DNA of 45,514 bases from Acidobacteriota bacterium (GTDB lineage Bacteria > Acidobacteriota > Vicinamibacteria > Vicinamibacterales > UBA2999), in assembly GCA_022842985.1 (NCBI GenBank), contig JALHON010000005.1:1-45514 (forward strand), read 5' to 3'. This document shows, one piece after another, positions 33,921 to 43,800 of this stretch (positions within the stretch are counted from its first letter, which is position 1; each line of letters opens with the position of its first letter). Under the pieces are notes generated by a model that was not told where the DNA came from, searched no databases, and saw nothing but the letters and a program-made list of their open reading frames with translations. The position numbers and the translations under genes were made by a program.

Positions 33921-36758
33921 ATGTTCCAGACACGTTCGTGCTGGCGGCGCGCGTACCTGCGCGCGATCGCCCTGATGCTGCTTGCCCTGGGCGCGGGACC
34001 CTCACTCTTCGCGGCCACATTGCCGGCTGGTTTCACCGAAGCCCTCGTGGCCTCCGGCCTGTCGAATCCCACCGCCATGCAGTTCGCGCCCGACGGACGG
34101 ATATTCGTGGCGCAGCAGGGCGGCGCGCTGCGGGTCATCAGTAACGGCGCGCTGCTCCCAACGCCGTTCGTGTCGCTCACCGTCGATTCGACCGGCGAGC
34201 GCGGTCTGCTCGGCGTGGCCTTCGACCCGAACTTCGCCGCGAATCAGTACGTGTACGTCTACTACACCGTGCCCTCGGGCCCCGGTGTGACGGTGCACAA
34301 CCGCATCAGCCGCTTCACCGCGAACGGGGACGTGGCCGTGCCAGGCAGCGAGTTCATCGTCGTCGAGCTCGACAACCTGAGCGCCACCAACCACAACGGC
34401 GGCGCCATCAACTTCGGTCCCGACGGCAAGCTCTACGTCGCCATTGGCGAGAATGCCGTGACCAGCTTCTCGCAGTCGCTCACCACGCGTCACGGCAAGA
34501 TGTTGCGCCTGAACGCCGATGGCACGATTCCCAGCGACAACCCCACGAGTTTCCCGGGCATCGCCGGCACGACGTCCGGGATCTACCGATCGATCTGGGC
34601 CGTGGGCCTGCGCAACCCGTTCACGTTCGCGTTCAATCCGGGCGGCACGCCGGCGATGTTCATCAACGACGTCGGCGGCGGCTCGTGGGAGGAAGTGAAC
34701 AACGGACTCGCGGGCGCGAACTTCGGCTGGCCCACGACGTCGGACGGCGACTTCAACCCGGCGTCGTACCCATCATTCACCCGCCCGAGGTACGCCTACC
34801 CGCACAGCGGCGGCCCAACCACCGGCTGCGCCATCACCGGCGGCGCCTTCTACAACCCCGTCGCGCCGAACTTCCCGGCGAGCTATCAGGGGATGTACTT
34901 CTTCGCTGACTTCTGCAGCGGCTGGATCAAGTACGTCGATCCAACGGTGGTGCAGGCCTACCCGCTGCAGGCCTCGGCCGCCGTGAACTTCGCGTCCGGC
35001 GTCAACGGCCCCGTGGATCTGAAGGTGTGGACCGACGGCGCGCTCTACTACCTGGCGCGCGGGTCGGGCGCCGTCTACCGCGTGCAGTTCGGCAGCAGCG
35101 CGCCCACGATCACGTCGCAGCCGGCGAATCGCACCGTGTCCGTGGGCCAGTCGGCCACCTTCTCGGTCACCGCCGGCGGCACGCCGCCCTTCACCTATCA
35201 GTGGCAGCGCAACGGCGTCAACATCAGCGGCGCCACCGGCGCCAGCTACACGCGCACGAACGCACAGCTCTCCGACAGCGGCGCGCGTTTCCGCGTGAAC
35301 GTCACGAACAGCGTCGGCAATCTCTTCAGCAACGAAGCCACGCTGACCGTCACGACCAATGTGGCGCCGGTGGCCACGATCACCGCGCCGGCCACGAACC
35401 TGCTCTACACCGGCGGCATGACGGTGGCCTTTGCCGGTACCGGCACCGACCCGGACGGCGCGCCCGCGACGCTGCCGCCCTCGGCGTTCTCGTGGCGCAT
35501 CGACTTCCACCACGACACCCACACGCATCCCTTCCTGCCCACCACGAGCGGCATTACCAGCGGCACCTTCGTCGTGCCGACGACCGGTGAGACCTCCGCC
35601 AACGTCTGGTACCGCATCTATCTCACCGTGACCGACAGCGGCGGGCTCAGCCACACCGTGCAGCGGGATGTCTTCCCGCAGAAGGTGCGCCTGACGCTCG
35701 CGGCGAGTCCGGCCGCGCTGCAGCTGCAGCTCGACGGGCAGCCCGTGAGCTCGCCCACGTCCTTCGACAGCGTCGTCGGCATGCAGCGCACCATCGAGGC
35801 CCCGGCACAGACGGTGGGCGGCGTGAGCTATGCGTTCACCGCGTGGTCTGACGGCGGCGCGGCGTCGCGCGCCATCCTGACGCCGGGCGTGAACACGACC
35901 TACACGGCCTCGTTCACGGCCGTCTCGGTCACTGGCGTGCCGGCGGCTCCGGGCGGACTCGCGTCAGTGGTCAACGGCGCCACGGTACGGCTCTCGTGGA
36001 ACCGCGCCGTCGGCGCGCAGAGGTATCGGCTTGAAGCCGGCACGGCGTCGGGGCTGGCCGATCTCGTGAATGCCGACATGGGCGACGTCACGTCGTTCCA
36101 GGGCCTCGTGCCGCCCGGCACCTACTTCGTGCGCGTGCGCGGCGTGAACGCGGCCGGTGTGAGTGCGCCGTCGGGGCAGGTCACAGTGGTCGTGAGCACG
36201 ACGGCGTCGTGTGTGACGCCGCCGCCCGTGCCCACCGGCTTCACGGCGCAGACCGGCGGCCTGCTGGCGGCGCTCTCGTGGTCCGCAGCGCCCGGCGCCA
36301 CGGGATACGTGCTCGACGTCGGCCGCGCGAGTGGAGTCGTCGAAGGGTCACTCGGGCTGGGCCCGGTGACCACCTACCAGACGCTGGCACCCGCCGGCAC
36401 CTACTTCACGCGCCTGCGGGCGCAGAACGCGTGCGGCACGAGCGGCGCGTCGGTGGAGGTGCCTCTCGTGCTCGCCTGCAGCACCACGGCGGTCGTTCCG
36501 GGCACCCTTTCCGTCACGAAGGCCGGCGGCGTGGCCACCTTCTCGTGGCTGCCGCCGCTCGGCGCCACCGGCTACCGGCTGCGCGTGGGCACGGTGCAGG
36601 GCGCAAGCGACATCGCCGATATTCCGGTCGGCACCGTGACGGCGCTGACCGTGCCGCTCGCCGGCGTCCCGCCCCGCACCTACTACGTGCGCGTGGTGGC
36701 CGAGAGTGCGTGCGGCGTGGGCGACGCCTCGAACGAGGTGGCGCTCACGGTGCCGTGA
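33921..36758 (+). CDS. Secreted GSDH-type (PQQ-dependent sugar dehydrogenase-like) protein with Ig and FnIII-like domains
   Basis: This 945-residue protein has a signal peptide (about 1-32). The GSDH-type six-bladed propeller covers about 33-390: LPAGFTEALVASGLSNPTAM, GRIFVAQQGG, ERGLLGVAFDPNF, NHNGGAINFGPDGKLYVAIGE, WAVGLRNPFTF, NDVGGGSWEEVN, GANFGWP. An Ig-like domain follows (about 395-475; PTITSQPANRTVSVGQSATF), then a second beta domain (about 480-670; FHHDTHTH). Three FnIII-like repeats of about 88 residues end the chain (about 675-945; SWNRAVGAQRYRLEAG, SWSAAPGATGYVLDVG, SWLPPLGATGYRLRVG). The role is probably oxidation or binding of an extracellular sugar; PQQ use is inferred from the family only. 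GAGGA lies upstream of ATG 33921. Confidence 0.85.
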   Translation: MFQTRSCWRRAYLRAIALMLLALGAGPSLFAATLPAGFTEALVASGLSNPTAMQFAPDGRIFVAQQGGALRVISNGALLPTPFVSLTVDSTGERGLLGVAFDPNFAANQYVYVYYTVPSGPGVTVHNRISRFTANGDVAVPGSEFIVVELDNLSATNHNGGAINFGPDGKLYVAIGENAVTSFSQSLTTRHGKMLRLNADGTIPSDNPTSFPGIAGTTSGIYRSIWAVGLRNPFTFAFNPGGTPAMFINDVGGGSWEEVNNGLAGANFGWPTTSDGDFNPASYPSFTRPRYAYPHSGGPTTGCAITGGAFYNPVAPNFPASYQGMYFFADFCSGWIKYVDPTVVQAYPLQASAAVNFASGVNGPVDLKVWTDGALYYLARGSGAVYRVQFGSSAPTITSQPANRTVSVGQSATFSVTAGGTPPFTYQWQRNGVNISGATGASYTRTNAQLSDSGARFRVNVTNSVGNLFSNEATLTVTTNVAPVATITAPATNLLYTGGMTVAFAGTGTDPDGAPATLPPSAFSWRIDFHHDTHTHPFLPTTSGITSGTFVVPTTGETSANVWYRIYLTVTDSGGLSHTVQRDVFPQKVRLTLAASPAALQLQLDGQPVSSPTSFDSVVGMQRTIEAPAQTVGGVSYAFTAWSDGGAASRAILTPGVNTTYTASFTAVSVTGVPAAPGGLASVVNGATVRLSWNRAVGAQRYRLEAGTASGLADLVNADMGDVTSFQGLVPPGTYFVRVRGVNAAGVSAPSGQVTVVVSTTASCVTPPPVPTGFTAQTGGLLAALSWSAAPGATGYVLDVGRASGVVEGSLGLGPVTTYQTLAPAGTYFTRLRAQNACGTSGASVEVPLVLACSTTAVVPGTLSVTKAGGVATFSWLPPLGATGYRLRVGTVQGASDIADIPVGTVTALTVPLAGVPPRTYYVRVVAESACGVGDASNEVALTVP

Positions 36759-36771
36759 CGCCGCAGGAACG

Positions 36772-37335
36772 ATGACACGACAGACCCTCCATCGGCTCGT
36801 GCTGACCGCCGCGTTCTGTGCGGCGGCCGGCGCGGCCTGGCCGGCGGCGGCGCAGAAGGCCAGGGATGCCTTCCCGCCGCCCGGCAGCTCCACCGGCACC
36901 TGCCGGGATGGCCGGAGCTGGACGACGTCCGAGCCGCAGCACGCGCAGATGCTCGTGGCGCTCAATGCCGCGCGCGCGGATGCACGGCGGGCGCCGCTCA
37001 CGCGGCATCCGATCCTCGATCGCATGGCGCTCGCGCACGCCGCCGACATGGCGTGCCGCAACTATCTCGATCACCGGAACTCCGCCGGCGACCATCTGCC
37101 CGAGCGGCTCGCCCGCGTGAACGACGGGTCGATCACGGCGTGGCAGCGGCTGGCCGAAGTGCTCGGCACGAGCGTGGCGCCGGAACGGCAGGTGGAACGC
37201 TGGCTCGGCAGCCGGTCCCACAAGCGGGCCGTACTGCAGCCGCAGCACACGCTCGTCGGCATCGGCCTCGTGCGGATCGTGGGCTCGAAGTACGACCAGT
37301 ACTGGGCCGTCGAGTTCCTCGGCGCCGAACGCTGA
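36772..37335 (+). CDS. Secreted CAP/SCP-family protein
   Basis: This 187-residue protein has a signal peptide (about 1-28, ending PAAAQ). The CAP domain covers about 55-185: MLVALNAARADARRAPL, LDRMALAHAADMACRNYLDH, WQRLAEVLGTS, VERWLGSRSHKRAVLQPQHT, GIGLVRIVGS, YWAVEFLGA. The DH-RNSAGD stretch and the later SRSHK His correspond to the usual pocket histidines. Bacterial CAP proteins are secreted with unclear roles. It starts at ATG 36772, 13 bases after the GSDH-like gene, with GCAGGAA upstream, so the two are probably co-transcribed. Confidence 0.87.
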   Translation: MTRQTLHRLVLTAAFCAAAGAAWPAAAQKARDAFPPPGSSTGTCRDGRSWTTSEPQHAQMLVALNAARADARRAPLTRHPILDRMALAHAADMACRNYLDHRNSAGDHLPERLARVNDGSITAWQRLAEVLGTSVAPERQVERWLGSRSHKRAVLQPQHTLVGIGLVRIVGSKYDQYWAVEFLGAER

Positions 37336-37337
37336 GG

Positions 37338-37367
37338 CGCGGCGCGCCCTGGCCCGGCCTCGCCGCG
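37338..37367. terminator. Hairpin between convergent CAP and MBL genes
   Basis: CGCGGCG/CGCCGCG, a 7-base perfect stem with a 16-base G/C-rich loop, lies two bases after the CAP stop and 10 bases from the MBL stop. The location suggests a shared terminator, but there is no T-run and such stems arise easily in G/C-rich DNA. Confidence 0.25.
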
Positions 37368-37377
37368 GGGGGCGGCG

Positions 37378-38829
37378 TCAGGCGGCCGGTTTCGCCGCCG
37401 CCGCCAGGTCCTTCAGCGTCACGATGCCGCCGTGCAGCGGCACGATCCTGTCGACCTTCAGCTTCAGCCGCTCGATGTGTTCGAGCAGATTCGCGGCATA
37501 GGGGTGATAGGTGCCGCCCGGGCTGAAGGCGTCCACTTCGATGAGCACGCGTTCCTTCGGCAGGTAGGCCATCAACATCGTGTCGCTGTGGGGATTCCCG
37601 GCCACGTGGTGCAGTTCGAGCGTCCGCGTGCCGTCGGTGATCGTGCGCGAGGCGCCGACGGGTTCCACCGTCACGGGCTTTGCGGCCTTCGCCAGGGCAT
37701 CCGGCTGACGCGTGAAGGGCCGGGCCGCCATCGTCTTCACGAAGGCGTCGTTGCCCTCGTGCGTGACGATCGTGAGCCCCTCGGCAATGGCCGCGCGCAG
37801 CCCCGTCGAGTGATCGAAGTGATGGTGCGACATGACGAGGTGCGTGAGCGGGGTGCCGGGCCTGAGCTCGCGTGCTTTCGCGATGACGGCGAGTGACCGC
37901 GTCTCGCTCTGCGGCGCTTCCACGAGCACGAGGCGGTCCTTGAAGGCGACGACCACGCTGTGATGCGACTGGCCGGCGAGGAACCAGACGCCCGGCGCCA
38001 CTTCCTCCACGGCGACGTTCACGGCGGGTGGCGCTGGCTCGGGCGCGCTCGCCACGGCGGGTGGTGCTTCGGGGGAGCCGGTCTCGGCGGTGCGGCTCGT
38101 CACGGTGTATTCGCCGGTCGTGAAGTCGTCGACGCGCGTCGTGAACGTGCCGGGCAGGCGCCAGCCGTTCGATTCCTGGTAGTTGCTGAAGGTCGTGGTC
38201 ATCACGACGTCGCCGAGGTTCGGATGTGCACCGCGGGTTTCGATGCGCAGCGGCCGCGCATCGGCGCCCACGGCCATCGTCACCGGACCGGCCTCGGTCT
38301 CGACGTCGAGGAGGCGCTCGGTGCCTTCGGTGCGCACCGCCGTCACCTTCGCGCCGCCAGCCACGAGGGCCCAGGCCACGACGAGCGGGTGATGGAAGCG
38401 CTCGGCGCGCCGGTCGGCCACGGCGGCCGCGCCGTTGCGCGCGAGCTTCGCGGGGTCGCTGCCGCCGTAGGCCACCATCGCGTCGATGCCCTGCACCTGC
38501 GTCTGCGCCTGCGGGCCCTGGAAGTAGGCGAAGTTCGGCGTGCGCGTGAGCGTCGTGCGCATGCGGGGCTGTGACAGGTCGATCTCGCGCCGGTAGGCGC
38601 TCACCGTGAAGGTCTGCTCGGCGAGCCCCGGCCTGAGATCCTGCCCGAGGTTGTACTGCCGGCCCGTGCCCTCGAGCGTGAGCAGCCGCGCCGCCTTCAC
38701 GCGCTCCACGCCGCCGAGCGCTTCGGCGATGTCCTGCACGAGCAGCTGCTCGGGCGTCAGGCTGGTGCAGGCGGCCGCAAGCAGCAGGCCAGTCACGGGA
38801 AGGGCGAAGCGGGTGATGGTGCGCGTCAT
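37378..38829 (-). CDS. MBL-fold metallohydrolase lipoprotein
   Basis: This 483-residue protein has a lipobox AAAC at Cys21. An N-terminal outer-membrane-lipoprotein-like region (about 22-265) has VGADARPLRIETRG. A Pro/Ala linker with PEAPPAVASAPEPAPP follows, then a metallo-beta-lactamase fold (about 275-483). Zinc motifs are HHHFDHSTG, a His in NPHSDTM, Asp in LIEVDAFSPGG, and a final His in RIVPLHGG. Whether it is hydrolytic, and on what substrate, cannot be told. No minus-strand Shine-Dalgarno precedes ATG 38829. It lies 52 bases after the MFS stop on the same strand. Confidence 0.87.
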   Translation of the reverse strand: MTRTITRFALPVTGLLLAAACTSLTPEQLLVQDIAEALGGVERVKAARLLTLEGTGRQYNLGQDLRPGLAEQTFTVSAYRREIDLSQPRMRTTLTRTPNFAYFQGPQAQTQVQGIDAMVAYGGSDPAKLARNGAAAVADRRAERFHHPLVVAWALVAGGAKVTAVRTEGTERLLDVETEAGPVTMAVGADARPLRIETRGAHPNLGDVVMTTTFSNYQESNGWRLPGTFTTRVDDFTTGEYTVTSRTAETGSPEAPPAVASAPEPAPPAVNVAVEEVAPGVWFLAGQSHHSVVVAFKDRLVLVEAPQSETRSLAVIAKARELRPGTPLTHLVMSHHHFDHSTGLRAAIAEGLTIVTHEGNDAFVKTMAARPFTRQPDALAKAAKPVTVEPVGASRTITDGTRTLELHHVAGNPHSDTMLMAYLPKERVLIEVDAFSPGGTYHPYAANLLEHIERLKLKVDRIVPLHGGIVTLKDLAAAAKPAA

Positions 38830-38881
38830 GCCGAGGAGGATACTGCGAGGCCCCGCCCATTTGTCACCGGCTCTGTCACGG

Positions 38882-40123
38882 TCACACCTGCTGGCTCGGC
38901 CGCAGGGTGTGCAGCGGGCCGATACGCCAGAGCTCGGGCCAGACGCGCGCGATCGCCACGACCACCACGAGCACGCCGATGCCGCCGCCGACGACCGAAG
39001 CCACCGGCCCGAAGAGTGCGGCCGTGGCGCCGCTTTCGAACGCCCCGAACTCGTTCGAGAAGCCCACGAACACCGACTTGATGGCCGAGACGCGGCCGCG
39101 CAGTGCGTCCGGGGTGATCACCTGCTCGAGCGTGAGGCGGATGACGACGCTCAACGAGTCGAAGACGCCGGTGGCGAAGAGGCACGCGAGCGACAGGAAG
39201 AAGTCGCGCGACAGGCCGAGGCCGATCGTGGCCACACCGTACCCGGCCACGGCGGCCAGCAGCACCCGGCCCGGCTGGCGCCATGGCGGCAGTCGTGTCT
39301 GCAGCAGCGCCATCAGCGTCGCGCCCACGGCCGGCGCCGCCCGCAACCAGCCGAGCCCGGCCGGCCCCACCTGCAGCACGTCCTTCGCGAAGATGGGAAG
39401 GAGCGCGGTGGCGCCGCCGAGCAGCACGGCGAAGAGGTCGAGCGTGATGGCCGCGAGATACACCGGCGAGTTGCGCACGAAGCGGAAGCCCTCGAAGACG
39501 CCGTCGAGGCCGGGCGTGACCGCGCCGGGCAGCGGATGCACTTCCGGCAGCCGCGCCAGCTGCGAGACGAAGAGCAGTTGCCCCGCGGCGGCGACGGCGA
39601 GCCCCAGGGAGGCGCCGCCCGTCCAGGCGATGAGCGCGCCGGCCAGCGCCGGACCGGTCACGGCCGCGAGCTGGAACGTGGACGCGATCCACGCGTTCGC
39701 GTTGGCGAATTCCGCCGGCGAGAGCAGCCGCGGCAGGATGGTGGCCGCGGCCGGCATCGCAAACGCGCGTCCCGCGCCCACCACCGCGAGCAGCGCGTAG
39801 ATCGGCGCCACCGACGACGCGCGCCAGGTGACGAGGGCGATGAGCGCGGTGGCGAGGGCGATGGCCGTGTGGGCGAGTGCGGCCACGCGGCGGCGCGGCA
39901 AGCGATCGGCGACGGCGCCCGTGACCGGCATCAGCAGGAACACGGGCAGCAGTTCGATGGCGCCGACGAGGCCGAGCGCCCAGGCGCTGCCGGTCCGTTC
40001 GTACAGGTGCCAGCCCACCGAGACCGACAGCATCTGGAGGCCCAGAACGGCACCGAATCGCCCAAGTGCGAAGCGCCGCACCACGGGATTGCGCAGCGCG
40101 GCATACGCGTCTCTGGACGACAT
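38882..40123 (-). CDS. MFS transporter (EntS-like exporter family)
   Basis: This 413-residue integral membrane protein has about 12 helices in the MFS_3 (enterobactin-exporter-like) pattern: NPVVRRFALGRFGAVLGLQM at the start, the loop DRLPRRRV between helices 2 and 3, and a central loop near 185-205. The substrate is unknown. I start it at ATG 40123 (MSSRDAY...), giving the usual short N-terminus. The frame stays open 25 codons upstream, but that part would overlap the divergent gene. It is divergent from the triple-repeat gene with a 25-base gap, so promoters must lie inside the neighbouring coding sequence. Confidence 0.87.
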   Translation of the reverse strand: MSSRDAYAALRNPVVRRFALGRFGAVLGLQMLSVSVGWHLYERTGSAWALGLVGAIELLPVFLLMPVTGAVADRLPRRRVAALAHTAIALATALIALVTWRASSVAPIYALLAVVGAGRAFAMPAAATILPRLLSPAEFANANAWIASTFQLAAVTGPALAGALIAWTGGASLGLAVAAAGQLLFVSQLARLPEVHPLPGAVTPGLDGVFEGFRFVRNSPVYLAAITLDLFAVLLGGATALLPIFAKDVLQVGPAGLGWLRAAPAVGATLMALLQTRLPPWRQPGRVLLAAVAGYGVATIGLGLSRDFFLSLACLFATGVFDSLSVVIRLTLEQVITPDALRGRVSAIKSVFVGFSNEFGAFESGATAALFGPVASVVGGGIGVLVVVVAIARVWPELWRIGPLHTLRPSQQV

Positions 40124-40149
40124 GGCGTGGTGCCCGTATCTTAATGGCA
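40114..40149 (+). promoter_or_regulatory. Candidate leaderless promoter of the triple-repeat gene
   Basis: TGGACG (40114-40119), a 17-base spacer and TATCTT (40137-40142), each a 4/6 match, would place transcription start at about the A of ATG 40149. There is no Shine-Dalgarno before that ATG. The -35 lies inside the MFS coding start. Confidence 0.3.
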
Positions 40150-40715
40150 TGCCGACTTCGCTCCTTCGTGTCCTCGCGGCCGCCGCGATCCTCGTCACGC
40201 CCGCCGCCGCGTCCGCTCAGACGGCGTTCAAGGTCCTCGCCACCAACCGCACCGCCACCATGGAGAAGGAGATGAACCTGGCCGCCGAGATGGGCCTGCG
40301 CTTCGGCTCCGTCATGGGCGGCGAGACGGCCGTCGGCGGCAAGGAGGTCGTGGTCATCATGAAGAAGGCCGAAGGGACGGCCGCCTTCCAGTACCGCCTG
40401 CTCGCGACGTCGAAGACCTCGACGATGAAACGCGAACTGCAGGATGCCGCCGATGCCGGCTATGTCTACGTCGGCCAGACCGTATTCGAGACGCTGTTCG
40501 GCGGCCGGGAAGTGGTCTGCATCCTCGAGCGCGAACAGGGCAAACGCGGCGATTCCGGCTGGGAATACGAGCTGCTCGCCACCAACCGCACCTCGACGAT
40601 GGAGAAGGAGCTGCAGAGCGTGGCCGGCCGTGGTTACGAGCTCGTGGGCCTCACGATCGGTCAGACCGCCATGGGCGGCGCCGAACTCGTCACCATCCTG
40701 CGCCGCAAGCGCTGA
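40149..40715 (+). CDS. Exported protein of three tandem ~48-residue repeats
   Basis: This 188-residue protein has a signal peptide (about 1-24). Three repeats follow at about 27-73, 80-128 and 138-186. Each has the pattern VLATN(R/K)T-TMEKEL--AA--G---VG---ETA-GG-EVV-IL. Copy examples are LATNRTATMEKEM, LATSKTSTMKREL and LATNRTSTMEKEL. The unit resembles the DUF4177-type ferredoxin-like strand-helix-strand, but I am not certain of the family. The whole mature protein is made of the repeat. Its function is unknown. It lies 121 bases before TonB receptor 2, which has its own promoter. Confidence 0.75.
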   Translation: MPTSLLRVLAAAAILVTPAAASAQTAFKVLATNRTATMEKEMNLAAEMGLRFGSVMGGETAVGGKEVVVIMKKAEGTAAFQYRLLATSKTSTMKRELQDAADAGYVYVGQTVFETLFGGREVVCILEREQGKRGDSGWEYELLATNRTSTMEKELQSVAGRGYELVGLTIGQTAMGGAELVTILRRKR

Positions 40716-40765
40716 CCGGGCGGCGCCGTCGGGGCCACCGCCCTCCGCGGGGCTCGCGGTCTTGA

Positions 40766-40795
40766 TTGACTCCCACCGGCTCGCGCCGGGATACT
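40766..40795 (+). promoter_or_regulatory. Promoter with spacer palindrome before TonB receptor 2
   Basis: TTGACT (40766-40771, 5/6), an 18-base spacer and GATACT (40790-40795, 4/6) give a start near 40802. The spacer carries CCGGC-TCGC-GCCGG (40776-40789), a palindrome placed where a repressor would block polymerase. Confidence 0.45.
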
Positions 40796-40836
40796 GCCTC
40801 ATCCGTAACGCGGATGTGACATCGCGAGGAGTCTCC

Positions 40837-43800
40837 ATGACCGCCCGACTGGCCCGAATCCTTCTTGTCGTGCTCGCCCTGAGCGCTCCGGCACCGGCGC
40901 TGGCGCAGCTCGACACCGGCACCATCGTGGGACGGGTCACCGACCCGAGCGGCGCCGTGCTGCCGGGGGTCACGGTCACCATCACGCTGGACGCGACGGG
41001 TGTGGCCACCTCCACGGTCACGAACGAGAGTGGCGAGTACGTGTTCCCCGGCCAGCGCATCGGCCGCTACACGGTCACCGCCGAACTCCAGGGCTTCAAG
41101 AAGGCCGCCTATCTGAACGTGGAGCTGAACGTGCAGGCGCGCGTGCAGCTCGACTTCGAACTGGGCGTCGGCGCCGTGAGCGAGCAGGTCACGGTGACCG
41201 GGCGCACGCCGCTCCTGCAGACGCAGTCGGCCGACATCGGCAATGTCGTCGACGAACGGCAGATCCAGGACCTGCCGCTGCTCGGCCGCCGCTACGCCGA
41301 ACTGGCGTATCTCACGCCCGGCGTCGTCGCCGCGCCGGCCGGCATCTCGAGCCGCGGCGAAGACACCTTCTTCAACGCCAACGGCAACTACGCCACCTGG
41401 AACAACTACACGCTCGACGGCGCCGACAACAACTCGTTCTCGACCAACCTGCAGGAGCGCAGCCCGCAGGTGGTGCAGCCGCCCATCGACGCCCTGGCCG
41501 AGTTCAAGGTGCAGACGCGCACCTACTCGGCGGAGTTCGGCAAGGCGGCCGGCGCCGTCATCAACGCCTCGATCAAGAGCGGCACCAACCGCTTCCGCGG
41601 CTCCGGCTTCGAGTTCTTCCGCGACGAGGCGTTCAACGCCAACACCTGGGACAACAACCGCGCGCAGCGGCCCAAGGGCGCCTTCAATCAGCACATCGCC
41701 GGCGCCACGCTGGGCGGGCCGGTGCTCCGCAACAAGACGTTCTTCTTCGGCGACTACCAGGCCACGCGGTCGGAGCGCGCGCTCTCGCAGACCGCCACCG
41801 TGCCCACCGCGGCCATGCGCACGGGCGACTTCAGCCAGCTCACCGGTGCGCTCAACGCATCGAACCCGTTCATTCCGGCCGGCTGCGTGGACGCGGTCAA
41901 TCGCCGGATCAGTCCCGGCTGCATCGACCCGGTCGCGGCCAGACTGGTGCAGCTCTATCCGCTGCCGAACGTGCCGGGCACCGGCTTCTTCAACAACAAC
42001 TACATCTCGAACGGCGTCCTCAACAACGACATCAACCAGTTCGACATCCGCCTCGACCACAACCTGTCGGCCCGCGACAACCTGTTCGTGCGCTACAGCT
42101 TCCAGCAGACCGACCGCGTCGAGCCGCCGGTGCTCGACGACCCGGTCGCCTCGGGCGACTTCGCGAGCCGCTATCTGATTCGCGGCCAGAACGCCGTGGG
42201 CGGCTGGTCGAAGATCTTCGGCGCGAGTGTGTTCAGTGAGTTCCGTGCCGGCTACAACCGCGTGCGGTCCGATGCGGTGCACCCCTCGTTCGGCATCGAC
42301 TCGAACGCGCAGTACGGCATCAGGGGCGTGCCGAACGATCCGCGCTTCTACGGCGGCCTGCCGCATATGCCGATTGCCCGCTTCACGCGCCTCGGCGGAC
42401 CGTTCTTCCGGCCCCAGTTCCAGACCTCGCAGGTCTTCCAGTTCTCCGAGAACCTCACCTGGACGGTGGGCCGCCACTCGATGAAGTTCGGCCTCGAACG
42501 CCGCCGCGACCTCGTGAGCTACATCGACCTGCGCTCGCTCAACGGCGAGCTCGGCTTCCTGGACGGACGCTACACCGGCATCGGCCTCGGCGACTTCCTG
42601 CTCGGGCTCTCGAGCTCGGAGCGCCTCACGCTCTTCCACGAGCCCGACATGTACGCCGACGGCTGGCAGGTCTACGCGCAGGACAGCTGGCGCCTGCGCG
42701 ACAACCTCACGGTGAACGCCGGCATCCGCTACGAGCGTTTCACGCCGCTCTTCGATCGCAACAACAAGCTGACGAACATCGACCCGGCCACCGGCCAGGT
42801 GTTCACCGCCAGGGACGGCTCGGTGTTCGATCGCGCCCTCATCAACCCCGACACCAACGACATCGCGCCGCGCGTCGGCGTCGTCTGGACGCCGGTGGAG
42901 CGCCTGGCGCTGCGCGGCGGCTTCGGCGTCTTCTACCAGCAGTTCGATCGCTACGGCAGCGAGAGCCAGCTCGGGCTGAACCTGCCGCAGCTGGTCGATG
43001 CCTCGATCAACTCCAACACCGGCAACGACGCGCCGGCCTTCACCTTCGCGCAGGGCTTCACGCCGCTCAACGCGCAGACGGTCAACCCGGCCGTGGTGCA
43101 GTGGCGCATCCAGGATCCGAACCAGAACACGCCGATCGTCTACCAGTTCAGCGTCGGCCCCGAGTACCAGTTCACCGACACCATCGTCGGCGCCGTCGAG
43201 TACGTGGGCAACCGCACGCGCAACGGCCGCCGGCTGCGCAACCTGAACCAGGGGATCATCCAGGCCAACAACACGGTGGTCTTCCCGTACGCGCAGTACG
43301 GCTACGGCAACGCCTTCCTCGAGCAGATCGTGACCAACGGCCGCGCCGACTACGACTCGCTCCAGGTGCGCATGCAGAAGCGGATGGCCGACGGCCTCGG
43401 CTTCACGCTCGCCTACACGTGGAGCAAGGCGATGGGCGACTTCCTCGACCACCTCAGCGCCGGCGGCGGCGCCACCGGCAACTTCCCGCAGGACGCCTAC
43501 AACATGGCGGCCGACTACGGTCCGCTGGCCTTCGACATCCCGCACCGCTTCGTCGCGAGCGCCATCTACGAGCTGCCGTTCGGCGCCGGCCACCGGCTGG
43601 CCTCGAGCGGCGCGGCGGCGGCGGTGCTCGGCGGCTGGTCGGTGAACGGCATCCTCACGCTGAGCGACGGGCGGCCCTTCACGGCCACCGCCATCGACAC
43701 GGCCGGCACCGGCGCCGGCCGCATCACGCGCGCCAACTGCGTGGGTAATCCGAACCCCGACGGCTTCGAGCCGACGCTCGACCAGTGGTTCGACACCTCG

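Noticed and set aside
40690-43593. A 967-codon open frame antisense to TonB receptor 2
   Set aside because: It is a shadow frame. The plus strand has signal peptide, plug and barrel with an aromatic C-terminus.
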